Shown here: positions 1-12,060 of the stretch, in pieces | How positions within the stretch are numbered: position 1 is the stretch's first letter | Layout: every line of letters starts with the position of its first letter | Origin: Pelargonium nanum | Lineage: Eukaryota > Streptophyta > Magnoliopsida > Geraniales > Geraniaceae | Assembly: GCA_036897485.1 (NCBI GenBank) | Contig: JAYMTF010001037.1 | Location: 1 to 26,975 of the forward strand | Reading direction: 5' to 3' | Length of the DNA stretch: 26,975 nt | Position numbers and translations under genes: made by a program | The notes under the pieces: model-generated | What the model saw: only the letters and a program-made list of their open reading frames with translations | Database searches by the model: none | What the model was told of the DNA's origin: nothing

Positions 1-97
1 AAACCACGTCTACGAAGTGCCAATACCAAGCAGCCGCCTCAAAACCTACATGATGCTCACTCGTAAAATGACCCAAGAAGCGTAGGGATCCGGAAAA
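1..97 (-). CDS. cox3: cox3, cytochrome c oxidase subunit 3, C-terminal fragment running off the left edge
   Basis: Reading the minus strand from 97 down to 2 gives 32 residues that include [12 protein letters not shown] and [14 protein letters not shown]. This is the strongly conserved C-terminal part of subunit III of the mitochondrial cytochrome c oxidase, a membrane protein of the inner membrane. The family is usually about 260-270 residues long, and its last 20 or so residues (normally WLFLF then YWW) would lie left of position 1. This stretch is visibly richer in G+C than its surroundings. Immediately upstream in the same frame is a TAA (100-98), and the next few hundred bases hold none of the preceding cox3 residues. 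Either the fragment is a 3' exon whose intron starts near 85-97, or it is a partial duplicate; the window cannot decide. I am confident of the family, less so of the exact 5' boundary and of whether it is expressed. Confidence 0.85.
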
Positions 98-3000
98 TTA
101 ATGTATATACAATAATATAAAATTACACCGAAGTTTCTGTAAATTTCCATTTTATATACAAATAAAGAGCTCCGGAATAAGTACAAAGACTCCTTATCAG
201 GCATTTAACCTATAACTATATTTAGGGTATATTCCTACTGAAGTATTACACGAAGAGGTATGACTCTTTTTACTTCTGAAAGGTGCTTAGCTTTAGACCA
301 ATATAAGAATTCTAACTAGGTCAGGTCAATCAAACGTACAAGGCAGAGATAACATTATGTTATTTTACTTTTTTCAATCACTTACACAATATCCTGGAGC
401 AAAGCAGCTACCCAGTCTCGTACTAGTATAGCCGCTTCTTTGCAATATTAGTAGGAAAGATACGGTACTGGTCGAGGAAAGGGCAACTTCTTCGACTTAT
501 TTAAGATCTATCTATTAAATCGAAGGTTATCCAGTTACTATGATAGATCCTAAACTATATGGATAAAAGCACTTCCTAGTAATTTAAAATTAAGTTTATT
601 TTTATACGAAGGTGCCTGAGAAAAAGACTCAAGAGCAATCTCTGCCTTTAGCGGATAAATGCCCTTCTAAATAAGAATACTTAGCTAAAGTTTATAACCA
701 ACTCGTCTCTATTATTCTACCAATTTTTTTTACCTTGTGTAAATAAAGTCCTCTAGTGTCTGACCAGTATATAAATTTTTGATCATTGAAATGGGGATCA
801 TACAGGTTAAAGGGTAATTTCTACTCTTTTTCCTTTAGTCTTCTTACATACGAGAGTGAATCCCTTGATTTCCTAGGTGTACGAATTACTAAGGCTAAGG
901 CGGTCGCGCTAGAACTAAAGCTATAAAAACTTTCAAGAGCCCACTTCTATAGAAATGAAGAAATCTTCAAACCGGGTACTTAATAAATGCAAATTCAATG
1001 AAAGAAGAAACTTATAAAGTTCAAAGCACACAAGGCTGGGCGAGAGTCCATAGGGTACATTCTTAGTGTAATCTGGGTTCTTTTTTATCCCTACTTTTCA
1101 AAAGAATTCTGAAGCAAAATATAGATAAGAATAATAGGAATTGTCAATTAACTAATAGCTTTTAGCGAGTAGACACTCAAATTTTAACTATAGCTATAGA
1201 TTGATAATCCAGTATTAAATATACATATATTTATACTTTTGTATTTTCCCGAGAGGTGTGGAAGATTAAGAGTCTCTCATACATAACAGGGTTTTATAGA
1301 GGTGGATATACAAGTAATTCTTAAAAGGTTTACGTTTACCAAGTCCTTTAAAGTAAAGATGTCTATATAGTGAAATGTTCTGTTGAATAAAATCAAATAG
1401 GAAAAACTCCCTTTTTCATGATTCACTAAATCTATAAAGGGTTAAGGTATGACTTTTAAATAAGTCCAAAGCTGTCCGGAGAGTAAGATATCTGTATATT
1501 TTATATCAGCAAATGCTTGAATAAACCTTTAATATAAATACAATTATGTGTTGTTCATGAAACTTCCTATCAAAATAAAGGAAAACAGATTGTGGAGAAT
1601 GCTTCTGAGACCCGAGATCCGCCCTAAAATACGAATATAGTTAGTTTTTAGTAAAAAAGAGGTAATACAGGACACCTAGATGTTTTCAATGTCTCCTTCT
1701 CTTTAAGAACTTATAAAACTCTGCTCTACTTAATAATAAAATATCTTCCAAGGGGGCTCCCGTACTATACTCCTAAAAAGCTCCACCCCGTTACCCATAC
1801 ACTTTTATTAAGAAACCCTCTTTTATAATATTACTCAGTTTTAACAAGTTCAGTTGCTTTATATGTATTGACTAAAAGTCGACTTTCAATAACCAAACTC
1901 TATACATATGGTGGGTTCGTTAGTATGTTCTAGGAAACCAAAATCCTAGGAAAACATAGCAAAAGCAAGAATCCAAAAATAAAAGATCCAGAAATAATTG
2001 ATAATAGAACGCAGCAGTGAGGCAAGGCCACGACTTCGTTATGGATTAAATTAAGGTAATACCGCCGAAAAGTTTCCGAGCCCCTGTAAGACCTACAGAA
2101 TATTAGGATACCCACTATCCAGGTGAATTTGTCGAAGATATAGAAAGATATCAGTGATGTCCAGCAAATAAACAAGAGAGACTCCTGATAAAAGCTAGTA
2201 AACCCGTTGACTCTTAGAAAGAAATCCCACAGTAGAAAACAAAGTAGATTTTAATTAAAAGAGAAGTTTCCCTCCCTGCGAACCTTTAACCTCTCCTCTA
2301 CCTACGTGTGAGAGATTTAACAAATTGCGCTAGATTTTAAATTTATATTGATATGTGTGTTTTTAACAGGAAAAGCCCTACTGACACAGGAGTCCAAAAT
2401 GACAAAAGACAGCTGTACTGATATAACAGATTAAGAGATTTACTTTCTTTTATACTCACCGGGAATTTATTACACTACTGGTTTCGGGGTTCGCTTTTTT
2501 AGATTTAATCTGAGGGATACTTGGTTTTTTATTAAAAAGGTTCCGAACAGAAGAAACCTTTTTCGTTACAAGTATAGTATTAGTAAGGTTAAATGTAACT
2601 TTCAAAGGAAGAACGAGGATGCCCACTCACAGATAAACGAAGCACCTTCTTCTTATATGTCATAGTACTAAAAAATGTTAAGGTAAGAGCAAATATAAAT
2701 CTTAGTCATCAATGTCATACCATTTTTAAATATAAGATCTTTTGCTAAGCTTTTAGGTTATACCCTTTTTGTAAGGGGCTTGAAAAGTCCCTCTATTAGG
2801 GAGTTTAATAAGTAGTATGTTTAAATAAGAGTTACTGAAGAGTTCAGCTAAGGGTATATTAATATTAAGGTATTAGACGGGAAAGTTGCATTGGGCAACT
2901 CCTTCTAATTAGCGGACCCTTAACTTAAAGGTACGTAGAACTTTTTACGGCTATAATCGTACTACTAAAGCGTGATTGAATGCTTTGTCTTCAGAGACTT

Positions 3001-3320
3001 AAGTGTAAGCGGTTTCTTTGTACTTATAGAGTAACACGCGAGTTCGGACTTGTTAAGAGGAGCTTCTTCTTTAATTCCAGAATGAGATTTAAGCATTAGA
3101 ATTACAAAAGGATGGATATAAAATATATAATGCAACTACACTCAATTTTCCCAAGACGATTAAGCGAGCGTTCCTCTTGTACTACTGAAAAGTTTTAAAT
3201 TTTTAATTTTATTAAGAACTCTAATTTCCTTTAATTTTTTACTAAAACTAGTGACTAACCCTATTAACAAAAATATCCTTTTTTATACAACACAAGGAAT
3301 TTAGTTATATATTATACGAA
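98..3320. other. non-coding stretch, no gene recognised
   Basis: Apart from one hairpin at 2534-2563 I see no recognisable gene here on either strand. Stops are dense in all six frames and the longest frames have no family resemblance. If the cox3 fragment at the left edge is an exon, the part just right of 97 would be the 3' end of its intron. I could not identify a group II domain V or a group I core in it. Confidence 0.6.
2534..2563. repeat. hairpin with 9-bp arms
   Basis: AAAAAGGTT at 2534-2542 pairs perfectly with AACCTTTTT at 2555-2563 across a 12-base loop. The strand ends in a T run, so it could resemble a 3' processing or terminator-like hairpin, but no gene lies directly upstream on the plus strand. 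Its function is unknown and it may be chance. Confidence 0.4.
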
Positions 3321-3632
3321 TTGCTTTTCGTACTACGGATAAGTACAGCCGTATATTCTGTTGCTGGTAGCGCTGAAGATCTTGGAATTTTTTTGTATCT
3401 GCATCTCCTGGAGGGTTTTGGTACTTTTTACTTCAAGAATATGCTATCCAAAGAGATCGAAGTCCTGCTTTTGTGCAAAGGCCAGGGGCCCTTTATAAAA
3501 AGGCGGACCTTTACGAGTCAGATAGCAGGCATGCCGGGTAGAATAAAAGTTGATGGGATCCTAGATAAGTATAAGGAAAAAAAGAAAACTATTACAAAAA
3601 AGAATTTTGGAGTTACAAGTAGCATAAACTGA

Positions 3633-6600
3633 AATAAGATTACTCGATTAGTCTTACACAATTCCTGCAGTTTTGTATTTCAACACAAGTAGGAAACCAA
3701 GGATCAAAAACTTTGGCAGGAGATGTACAAAAGCTACTACTCTCTAAACTTAAAGGGTTTAAAAAGTAAATACTTCTCATTAGCCGTACTTTCCTCAAGT
3801 TAAAAAGAGGGTCTCATACCACGAAATCAAAAAAGTAGCTGCCAGTATTCTGCTCTTTATGTTTCTAACTAGTGGTATACCCTATATTTTTAGGGAAACC
3901 CTACTTTGTATATCGGTCTTGAAATTAATTTAGATATAAAAAAGCATTCTTTTTGTGAAGATTTGCTAAATACCCCTCTATTCTATATTAACTAGGCAAT
4001 AAATTAAATTCTCTTGATACCTCATCTTCTTCTTAAGGATACTAGGTAAGTAGTTTATACAGCAAGTGACACTCTTTCTTTAACTTTTTGAAAATAACCC
4101 CTATAATTATAATATAGATGATCAAAAGGCTTTCACAGGAGTACGCTTTACACAATCCGGGTATGAGGATTTCCCTTGTTTTAAGAGCTCGGGTTAAGGT
4201 TGTGGGTATAGCTAATCTCTAAGACTTAATTTATGTTATTAGATAAGGGCTTTGGCTTGTTCAAAAAGCCGTGATTTAGGGCTCTTTTCACACCACTTGA
4301 ATCCTGTACCAACCCTATTAAAACCTTAAACCAATTATGAAAGTGTTCAAGAAAACACCAAATTAAAGAAGGAGTCTATTCCTAAAATTTCGTTACGTCG
4401 AGCATAAAAAGCCTTGCTATTACAAAGCTTCGTGAATTCCTTTTTTCGTACTCTAATTGAAATAAAGCCTCTTATTACTTAGAATATCGGGAGTTTTCCT
4501 GTCCTGCTTTAGAAAGACTGCAAAAGGGGTTTTTATCTTATATAAAAAGTGATCAAATATGGATAGCTGTTAAAAAGATTGAATTACTGAAAAGTAAGCT
4601 TTCCTATCCTTGGATTATTACCTTAGTGACTTTGACTTGAAAACTCCAAGATTCCGCTAATAGACGACATCTATAAGTAATCTAATATTACTTATATATA
4701 CTTTTTGCCGAGAAAAGCGAGTAAAACGGAATCCCGTAGGTTTTAAAAGTACTTTACTCTTGGGTTTTGCTAAGCTTGTAGTAAAAGGAGCGGCTCCTTT
4801 CTATAGAGTTGAAGCTCGCAGATAGAATTAAGTCTAGAGGTTTTAGTAATTAAAGTCTCATTTTTAAAACTTTAAAATCGAGGTATTAATTAGAAGTATA
4901 ACTATGCTATCGGTATATAAATAGGTAAGAGGTACTCTAGTATAATCGACTTTAGGGTTTTGAACAACTACTGGGGAGTAGTCCCGTTGCACAACAAGTA
5001 ACTATCTATCTTTATTACAACTTTAGTACTGAACTCTGCTCGCAGCTTGTTTAAGGTTACTATTATCAAATATTTGGGGTTTTCCAGAAGAGAGTATTCC
5101 CTTAATGTCAAGTATATTTTTTGCTTTTTGTAGGTACTCATTAATTGGAATATTTTTGGAGTAATTTAGTATTCTTCTCTTACTGCAGGATATTTTAAGA
5201 ATAACCTTGCTTGAAAGACGCCCGTATGTATCCCTATAAAAATGTGTTGACTCACAGATATATATCATACCCTAACTTACCAAAAAGGAATGGAATATAG
5301 AGATGCTACTCTAAGCAATTGGGGGTTAAAACTATCCTGTTGCATAATAGATAAGAATTTTTAACATTTCCCTAACGGGCGTTTCGGTTCAGAGGTAGGG
5401 TGCTCTCAAATAAGGAAATTTCAAAAGCAATCCCAGCAATTCTGTAAACCCTAAGTATCCTATCTATATCTAATCTATTCTAGATAGAACTAATATATTG
5501 TTGGTAACTCTTTATGCAATTTAGATTATAGTTATGATGCGGAGGCATAAATATATATTTCCTTTTAAGCGGATTATCGGATTAAGGGGGATATTCAACC
5601 TCTTTCAAAATAAATTCTAAGGAGAAGAAGCAAGCGGGTTTAAGGACACTTAGCTTTGTAAGACCCTTTAATATTTAATAAGTAAAAAAACGCATCTACC
5701 TCAGAAGTTAAGGGATTTTCAGAAAGATCCCAAATGTAATTGAATTTCCAAAGTTTAACGAATCTCTCATATCAATATCAAAGAAAAGGAGTTTCTTCTA
5801 TTTAGCTTTTTTCAAGCTCTTAGATCTAATGGGTTGCCTTGGGTATTGTAAGTGCAGTACCTATTCTGTAGAACAAATTAAATTTCTTATTTTTTTTTAT
5901 TAAGCTATTTAGTTTTTGATAAAAAGTATACTGAAAATCCGTTCTTATTAAGAAAGAGGTTTGAAAAGTACCCATAATGAAGTATTATAACTTTGTGATG
6001 AGCAATAACCCACCCGCTCGCTTACTAGAGAAAAAGCCTAGCTAAGAGACAAATAAACAAGAATTCGGAGTTATCCTGAGATTTGATTCAGGTTGTTTTT
6101 TATTGAGATGTATTACAACAAATACAAAAATTCTTCTTTAGTTAATTCTAAACATGCGAAGTTGAAATAAGTTTCCTACTTGCCCATTTCGAAGGTTGTC
6201 ATACAGATCCTGATTTGTAAATTTATATATCCCAGACGCGTTTAATTCCTCGATTATCTGTATCTTTTAAAGAGAGATTAGGCCGCACTGTTCCATATTT
6301 ATAATGTATAGCTCTATATGGTGATCGTGAAGGGGCTCCAGTATAGGCGCTTTTACTTTATGTTTATACGCCCAGGAAAAAAGGAAAATAAGGAGCTTTC
6401 TATTCAAATATCAGACTCCTTTTAGCCCAAGCAATTTCAAAGCATTGCTTATACTTTTGTAATTGAGTACCCTATATATAGTATTTAAAGAGTTCAGAGC
6501 ATATAGTTCCGAGAAGTTGACAGGATTCTTAAGAAGGGGTATAGATACCATCAAAAAAAGAGGTAACAGTAGGGTAATACACAAAGAAATCTTGCGGTAC

Positions 6601-9496
6601 AAACCCAGTTATCCCTTATTTCTGGTTCATATTATTATTATTTTGGTACTCTTAATCAAAATAACCCTACTTTAATAAATCCTTATGACACTGCACAGCC
6701 GAATACTTACACCCAAGAATTCAATCCTTACCTAGAGTCTCCACTTGAGTTAGCAATATATCCTATTGTGTAATATCCCAGCTACTGGGAAAAAACACAT
6801 TTATTGTCAATTTTTATTCATTTACGAGCCCCTTTTGCTGTTTTAGCAGCTCCTCACAGTCTAGCTACCCCCTATAAAGGATGTTACTTCCTCTTTTAAG
6901 GAAATCTCTACACTGACTAGGAATATTTGCCAAATTAAAGGGTAGGTATTAACCCCCGCAAAATACTTAAACTCTACTTTTCGAGATCTTGAATCATATA
7001 TTATATAAAGAAGTTATAACTAACGATTGTATACGTCTTACCAAAAGTAAACTGTCCCCTTAGTTTCTATTTTATAGAAGTTTCCACTGCCTATATCCAA
7101 GTCCGGGTCTTGGGTGAGAATACCCCAACTTAAAGTATGTTGTAGTAGGGGCAAAGCAAGCAAGAGCTACCCGTTTATATTAAAGGAGGAACTTTATTAA
7201 CTTTGTTGTATTAAACACGTTCTAATGATTCTAATATACTATTATCCAAGATTATACCTTATTCGACTTTTACAACTTAATTAGTATGCTCCTGGTTCAA
7301 ACTTGGATGCAATTAATAAAAGAAAAAAGCTCCTATAGAAAATAAATTATCGGGAGCCCCCTTTATACAAGACGTCTAATAGGTAAACTCTTTTTGTATT
7401 GTGCAGCTCCTTATGAAGCCCTCGGACGTGTATTGAATCTTAATCCCATTTTTGCTAAGGGCTTTTAAAAAGACATATTTTGTGTGTTATGCAAGATCTA
7501 AGCAAAAAATAAATAAAAGGGACTCTCTCGTAACTAACCAGACTTTGTAAAGAGTACTCTGGTTCTCTCCTTCTTTCTTTGAAAAGACTTCTTATTTTTT
7601 ATTCGTATAGATAATCAGAATAATACCTTTTTCTATTTTATAATTGAGCTTCAATAAGGATAATCCGTGTTATGAGATTCCGAATTTGTAGTTACAATAG
7701 CTTACAGTTGAACTTTTATAGGGATATACTTATTTTTTCGATTAGGCGGTTACCTTTGAGTATCCCGGATAAGGAAATTAACTATCTAAAGACTTTTGGA
7801 AAGAAAAACTTATATATATTGTCCTTTTTGTGGAGGACTTGATTGCATACCACTTCTTTTCGGCAGTCTTTGGGATGGAATAATAATATATAAAAAAACA
7901 GCAAATGTCAGAGGAAAAAGGAGCTCTCTTACTATGCTAGGGTAGAAAATTTATAGAATTTTTAATAGGAAAATATATTCTTACTTTCGCACTCCCCAAG
8001 TTTGTGTACTCTTTAACTTAGATGGAAGAATTAAAAGTTTCACTTCGGAAATTTGTAGTTTTATAGCGGGATTGCTTTAATAATTCTGACATGTTTTGTA
8101 TATACGCTACATAATACTGAAGGGCTCAACCCAGCCACTCAGGCTTTTTTGTCTCTGAGAAAACACTTTAAAGGGTCTTTTATGGTAAGGATTCTCTTAG
8201 TCTTGTCGTACAAAAGGCTTCCAATCTAATAAGATATAGAATTAAAAACTATTAACGTATTTAGTTAAAATTTTTTGTCATTTTCTTTTGAGTAAGTTAC
8301 AAAAAAAGCCGGTAAACCTTGATAATTATAAAACAACAGCATATCTTGGTTGTACCTATTCTATAAAAGGGGAAAGCTAGTAAGTATAGGATGTTGTAGG
8401 CCCCTACCTTCTAGACCAAACAAGGAACATAATTTGTAAATAAGGGTCTTTTTAGCATTGCTAGCAACTCGTGATAGAAAATTCTATATCTCTGCATTTA
8501 ATCCCTTTTTATAAGGTAAACCCGGGGTAGTGCAAGTTTAGTGTGCTATTCCCCTGTAAAGTAAACTATTTTCTATATTACTGGAATTCTGTTAAATTCG
8601 GATAGGGATACCTGATATTTTGTTTTTTGGAACGAAGTCTAAGGCCATTTGCTTCCAATTTATGAGTTATCCGATAAGTTAAATCTAGATTTACTAAATG
8701 TTAATTGGTTACTTCCTTCTTATCTAGGTTTTCCGGGATTCCCTAAGCCACTTTAGATAACGGATAAGAGAACTGGCTCAAATTCAAATTAAGTGCCTCC
8801 ATAACTTACAAAAATAAAGTGACTCTAAATACATATTTTGACCGGTTCCTTAAAGTATAATCCAGCCCAGATAAGTGCTCTCCTTGCCTACCCTAAGAAA
8901 AGTGTTACTAGATGCCTCAGAATAAAATTTAAAAGCTTCCCTTTTGCTTCTCCATCCGGGTATTCTTTTTGTAATTAAGTAAATTAGTAACGGAAATAAC
9001 ACAACGTACATTTTTATTTATTTTAGTACTCTATAGCTATAACAGGATCTATTGCGCTAAATACTTCGTTCTAATAATAATCCGAGGATATACTCTCCAA
9101 AAAAAACCTGTTCTTGTCTAAATAAATCTAATATCATATATGTTTAAACGCCCAGAAACCTACTTAGAATTTATTCCAAGAATACAAAGAATAAAGATAG
9201 CTTCTCGTCAATATTTCCTAATCCGCGGAACTTTATAATAGGTAATTTTCTTTTTAATATACAAAACAAAGCAAGGGAAAGCCCTAAATAGAACGTATTA
9301 TACGATTTCGTATGGTATGCCCCTAAAAATTGCAAGGTATTTTATATGGTTTATAAAAGCTCACTAAGCCTATCGACCAAAAACTCCTTAACCAGAGAAA
9401 CCAAAAGCTAAAGTTAAGTGCTTATCAAGATAGTACACGAATTGCTTAATAGAAATGTATTCAAATATTGTCCTTACAGTAAAAGTGGGAGTCGTG
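3633..9496. other. long non-coding stretch, no gene recognised
   Basis: Nearly 5.9 kb without a recognisable protein or RNA gene. A near-perfect palindrome lies at 4784-4800. Open frames in this stretch (for example 5023-5268 on the minus strand and 6463-6675 on the plus strand) are of the length expected by chance at this base composition and show no family motif. No tRNA T-arm signature was seen here. Confidence 0.6.
4784..4800. repeat. 17-bp quasi-palindrome
   Basis: AAAGGAGC (4784-4791) and GCTCCTTT (4793-4800) are exact inverted copies around a single G. Such GC-containing palindromes are common in expanded mitochondrial spacers. No gene adjoins it and no function can be assigned. Confidence 0.5.
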
Positions 9497-9568
9497 TGGA
9501 GTATAGCCTAGCGGTAAGGCACCGGTTTTTTATATCGGCATGTAAGGGTTCTAATCCTTTTACTCTAG
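9497..9568 (+). tRNA. tRNA-Gln-like gene with UUU anticodon (altered or decaying trnQ)
   Basis: A complete 72-nt cloverleaf can be drawn. The acceptor TGGAGTA (9497-9503) pairs with TACTCTA (9561-9567), including one G-U. The D-arm has stem GCC (9506-9508) with GGC (9518-9520) and keeps the GG of the D-loop. The anticodon stem CCGGT (9522-9526) pairs with ATCGG (9534-9538) and the loop is TTTTTAT. The variable region is CATGT, and the T-arm AAGGG/CCTTT closes the loop TTCTAAT. The U1-A72 end and the overall sequence resemble mitochondrial tRNA-Gln(UUG), from memory of that family. The normal loop is TTTTGGT with anticodon TTG; here bases 36 and 37 differ and the anticodon reads TTT, the lysine anticodon. 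The T-loop also has T where the near-universal G of TTCGAAT sits, and the acceptor has a C-to-T change. It is either a duplicated trnQ at an early stage of decay or a tRNA with a switched anticodon. I leave the gene symbol empty because its decoding identity is unclear. Confidence 0.75.
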
Positions 9569-11536
9569 TATAATCTGTGCCGAAAGGGTCAACCAGTAAT
9601 CTTAGTATAATATCGTAGTTTTACTCTTAGATTTTCAACTACTTTAAGTTTATTTGGAGAATGCTATTGATCCAGGATCATACAAGTGCTGATGAGTTCC
9701 CTAAAAAAAATCCCTGTTGCTTTTACAATTCCTAGAAGGAGTTATCCATCACTATAACTATGAAGGAAAGGTAGTTTATAGTAAATATAAATACCCGAGT
9801 TATAGCGATCCTTATATACTATACTGAATTAAAAGGAGAACCTTGCCCTACGGTTAGAACATTCCCATTTTTGTGAGTGTAAGTCTTTTAATTTGCAGTA
9901 CTTAAATATAATACTAAAAAAATCTCATTTAAAATATAAAGTTGAGATTAAAAAGGAAAAGTCCTCGTACTGTTCCACACTTAAGAGCTAGGTAGGTATT
10001 CTTTGTCAGGGTTAACTAACGATTTCGTTCTTTTCCTACATCTTTCACCTTACACTGATACTGCAAGCTGGCTATTTCCTCATTTTTTGGCTTAAGGAGG
10101 GACCCTTTTTCTTTTATAGATTAAAATATAAGAAACCCGAGATTTCACTAGTTAAAAGGATAAGGCCCCGCAAGTATTAAGTAAAAAGAAAAACAAGGCC
10201 TCTATAAAAAAAACCTCGTCTATTATATAGATTCTTAAGAATATTTAATTAGACTGTGCCCAAGAGAGAACGACGCGTAAAAGTTTCACTTCGCTTTAAT
10301 TTACTACTTAAAGAAACCCCTGTAGAATTGTGAGGAATACCCTTTTGGCAATAAGCAACAAAAACTTTTATATCTGCCTGGCGGGTCCTTAAACTTATTA
10401 CCTACTATCCTGTTTAGTACTAAACCCCACTGATATAACAATAGAACCCTACTCGAGTTCTAATTCATAAAGGCAAATTGCTTAAGTAACCCTTATTTCA
10501 AAATATCTAGTACACACCGCCTAAATTATTTATACCGATTTCAAGCTCCTTAGTTACTCTTCTTAACTCAGAAGAAAAAGACATCCGTGTTCCTAAGCTT
10601 TGTAAAACCAAGAACAAGCTTAAAAGCAAAGCAAACCATTAACACTAGAAAACTAATGTCTATAAAAAGAGCAAAAATTTAGTATCTTATAGAACATGGC
10701 AGCATTGTATATTTTATTCAAAGGGAATCCCTCTATATAAACAATTGGCTTTAACGAACGAGAAAACTTTTTCTACCAAGAGCGAAGGAAAAACGAGTCA
10801 AGTTTTATTTCGCAGTAATTTATTAAATAATACCTACAGGAATTTCTGATATAGAACCAAATTCTTAATCAATGCAGTCTAATATTGTATAAACGTAATT
10901 ATACAGATTTGGTAAAGTAGTAAAAATATTTATAGGTATAATGATAGCTCAAATTCTAAGACTTGAATCCTAAGGAGTGGCATTAACTTTAGTCAGGTAA
11001 CCCTAAAAGTAGTACTCAAGGGGGTTTGTATTCAGGAGAATCTTTACATTGCAAAACAAGTTTTAAATGCTTAAGCGTAGTAACTGCAGACTCAGGGATT
11101 CCTGTTGTTGATGAATCTGTAATACCTTATAACAAATAAAATAAACATCTATTAAAAATCTACGAAAGCGCGTACATAAAAAGGTTTCTACTTTACGTTA
11201 TAGCATTAAAAAGAGGGCATACAGCTAGTTTTCAATTAATTATATTTCTTCACTTATCTCGGGTCTCTAGTGGGACTTAATTTCCATCCCGTTGAAGCTT
11301 CTTGAAGAAAACGTGGGAAGGGATTAGAATACTCCTTAGTCCTGTTTAAACTGGACCTAGGGCTCTTCTTTTCCTTTTTTTTCGATCCAACCTTCTAATT
11401 CTTTGAGACTTCTTTTTTAAGCTGTTTATCCAAATTGACTTCTTTTAGCTAGTGCTTTCATGTCTTGGTGTATATACTTATAAGCCTTGTTTTTGTAGTG
11501 AGCTAAGTTTTGGGTTTATCATTAAATACCGGGGCA

Positions 11537-11565
11537 TCTCTTTACTACTTTTTAGTAATTTCTAA
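11537..11565 (+). repeat. 29-bp dispersed inverted repeat, copy A
   Basis: This 29-base segment begins TCTCTTTACTACTTTTTAGT and ends AATTTCTAA. It occurs again, exactly reverse-complemented, at 22750-22778. Flanking similarity ends abruptly on both sides. Assuming about 27 percent chance identity per base, an exact 29-base match within 27 kb is not expected by chance, so the two copies share an origin by duplication, transposition or recombination. There is no coding content. Confidence 0.9.
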
Positions 11566-12048
11566 TGAGTAAGAGTAGAATGGTAACTTTAGTTACTTAC
11601 TGATTCATTTATAAGATAGTAATTCCTTAGATATGCGTGAAGGATATAGTATGCAGCTTTGCAGGCTAATTTGACGGAGGGTATAAGTTTTCTATAAAAT
11701 TAGAGAAATAAAAGTTTTTCGTTACTTTCTAGGGGCTCTTATCTTAGGACCTATGACCTTATGGATTGGTATTTTCAAGATAGGAAGCCTATGATATCTT
11801 TGGAATTTTATTTAGTGTATTACCAAAAAAAAATTTAGCCTAGTAGTCGTAAATCTTGTTGTATTAAAACAAGGTCTTTATACTGGATTTCTGGAGTTTC
11901 ATTACATTAAGTTTGTAAGTGGAATTGTGTACACTTACCTGTCGAAAAGGTTAAAGTTATTCCCAGTAGGAGTCCCTAGAGAGCGAGTTCTGGGGTAGTT
12001 ATCAGAGTGTAATACTGAGTATAAAGACAAGATATTAAACCTGAACTG

Positions 12049-12060
12049 ACTAGTACTAGT
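12049..12060. repeat. 12-bp perfect palindrome ACTAGTACTAGT
   Basis: A self-complementary word made of two ACTAGT units. It sits in gene-free spacer, has no associated feature, and may well be chance. Confidence 0.3.

Noticed and set aside
3321..3632. Longest ATG-initiated open frame in the window, 103 codons on the plus strand
   Set aside because: Its length is close to the longest expected by chance in six frames of 27 kb at this composition. It has no family motif and its base use matches the surrounding spacer.
6411..6675. Frames open on both strands over the same stretch
   Set aside because: Mutually overlapping antisense frames of 63 and 70 codons with no motif; a local shortage of stops is enough to explain them.
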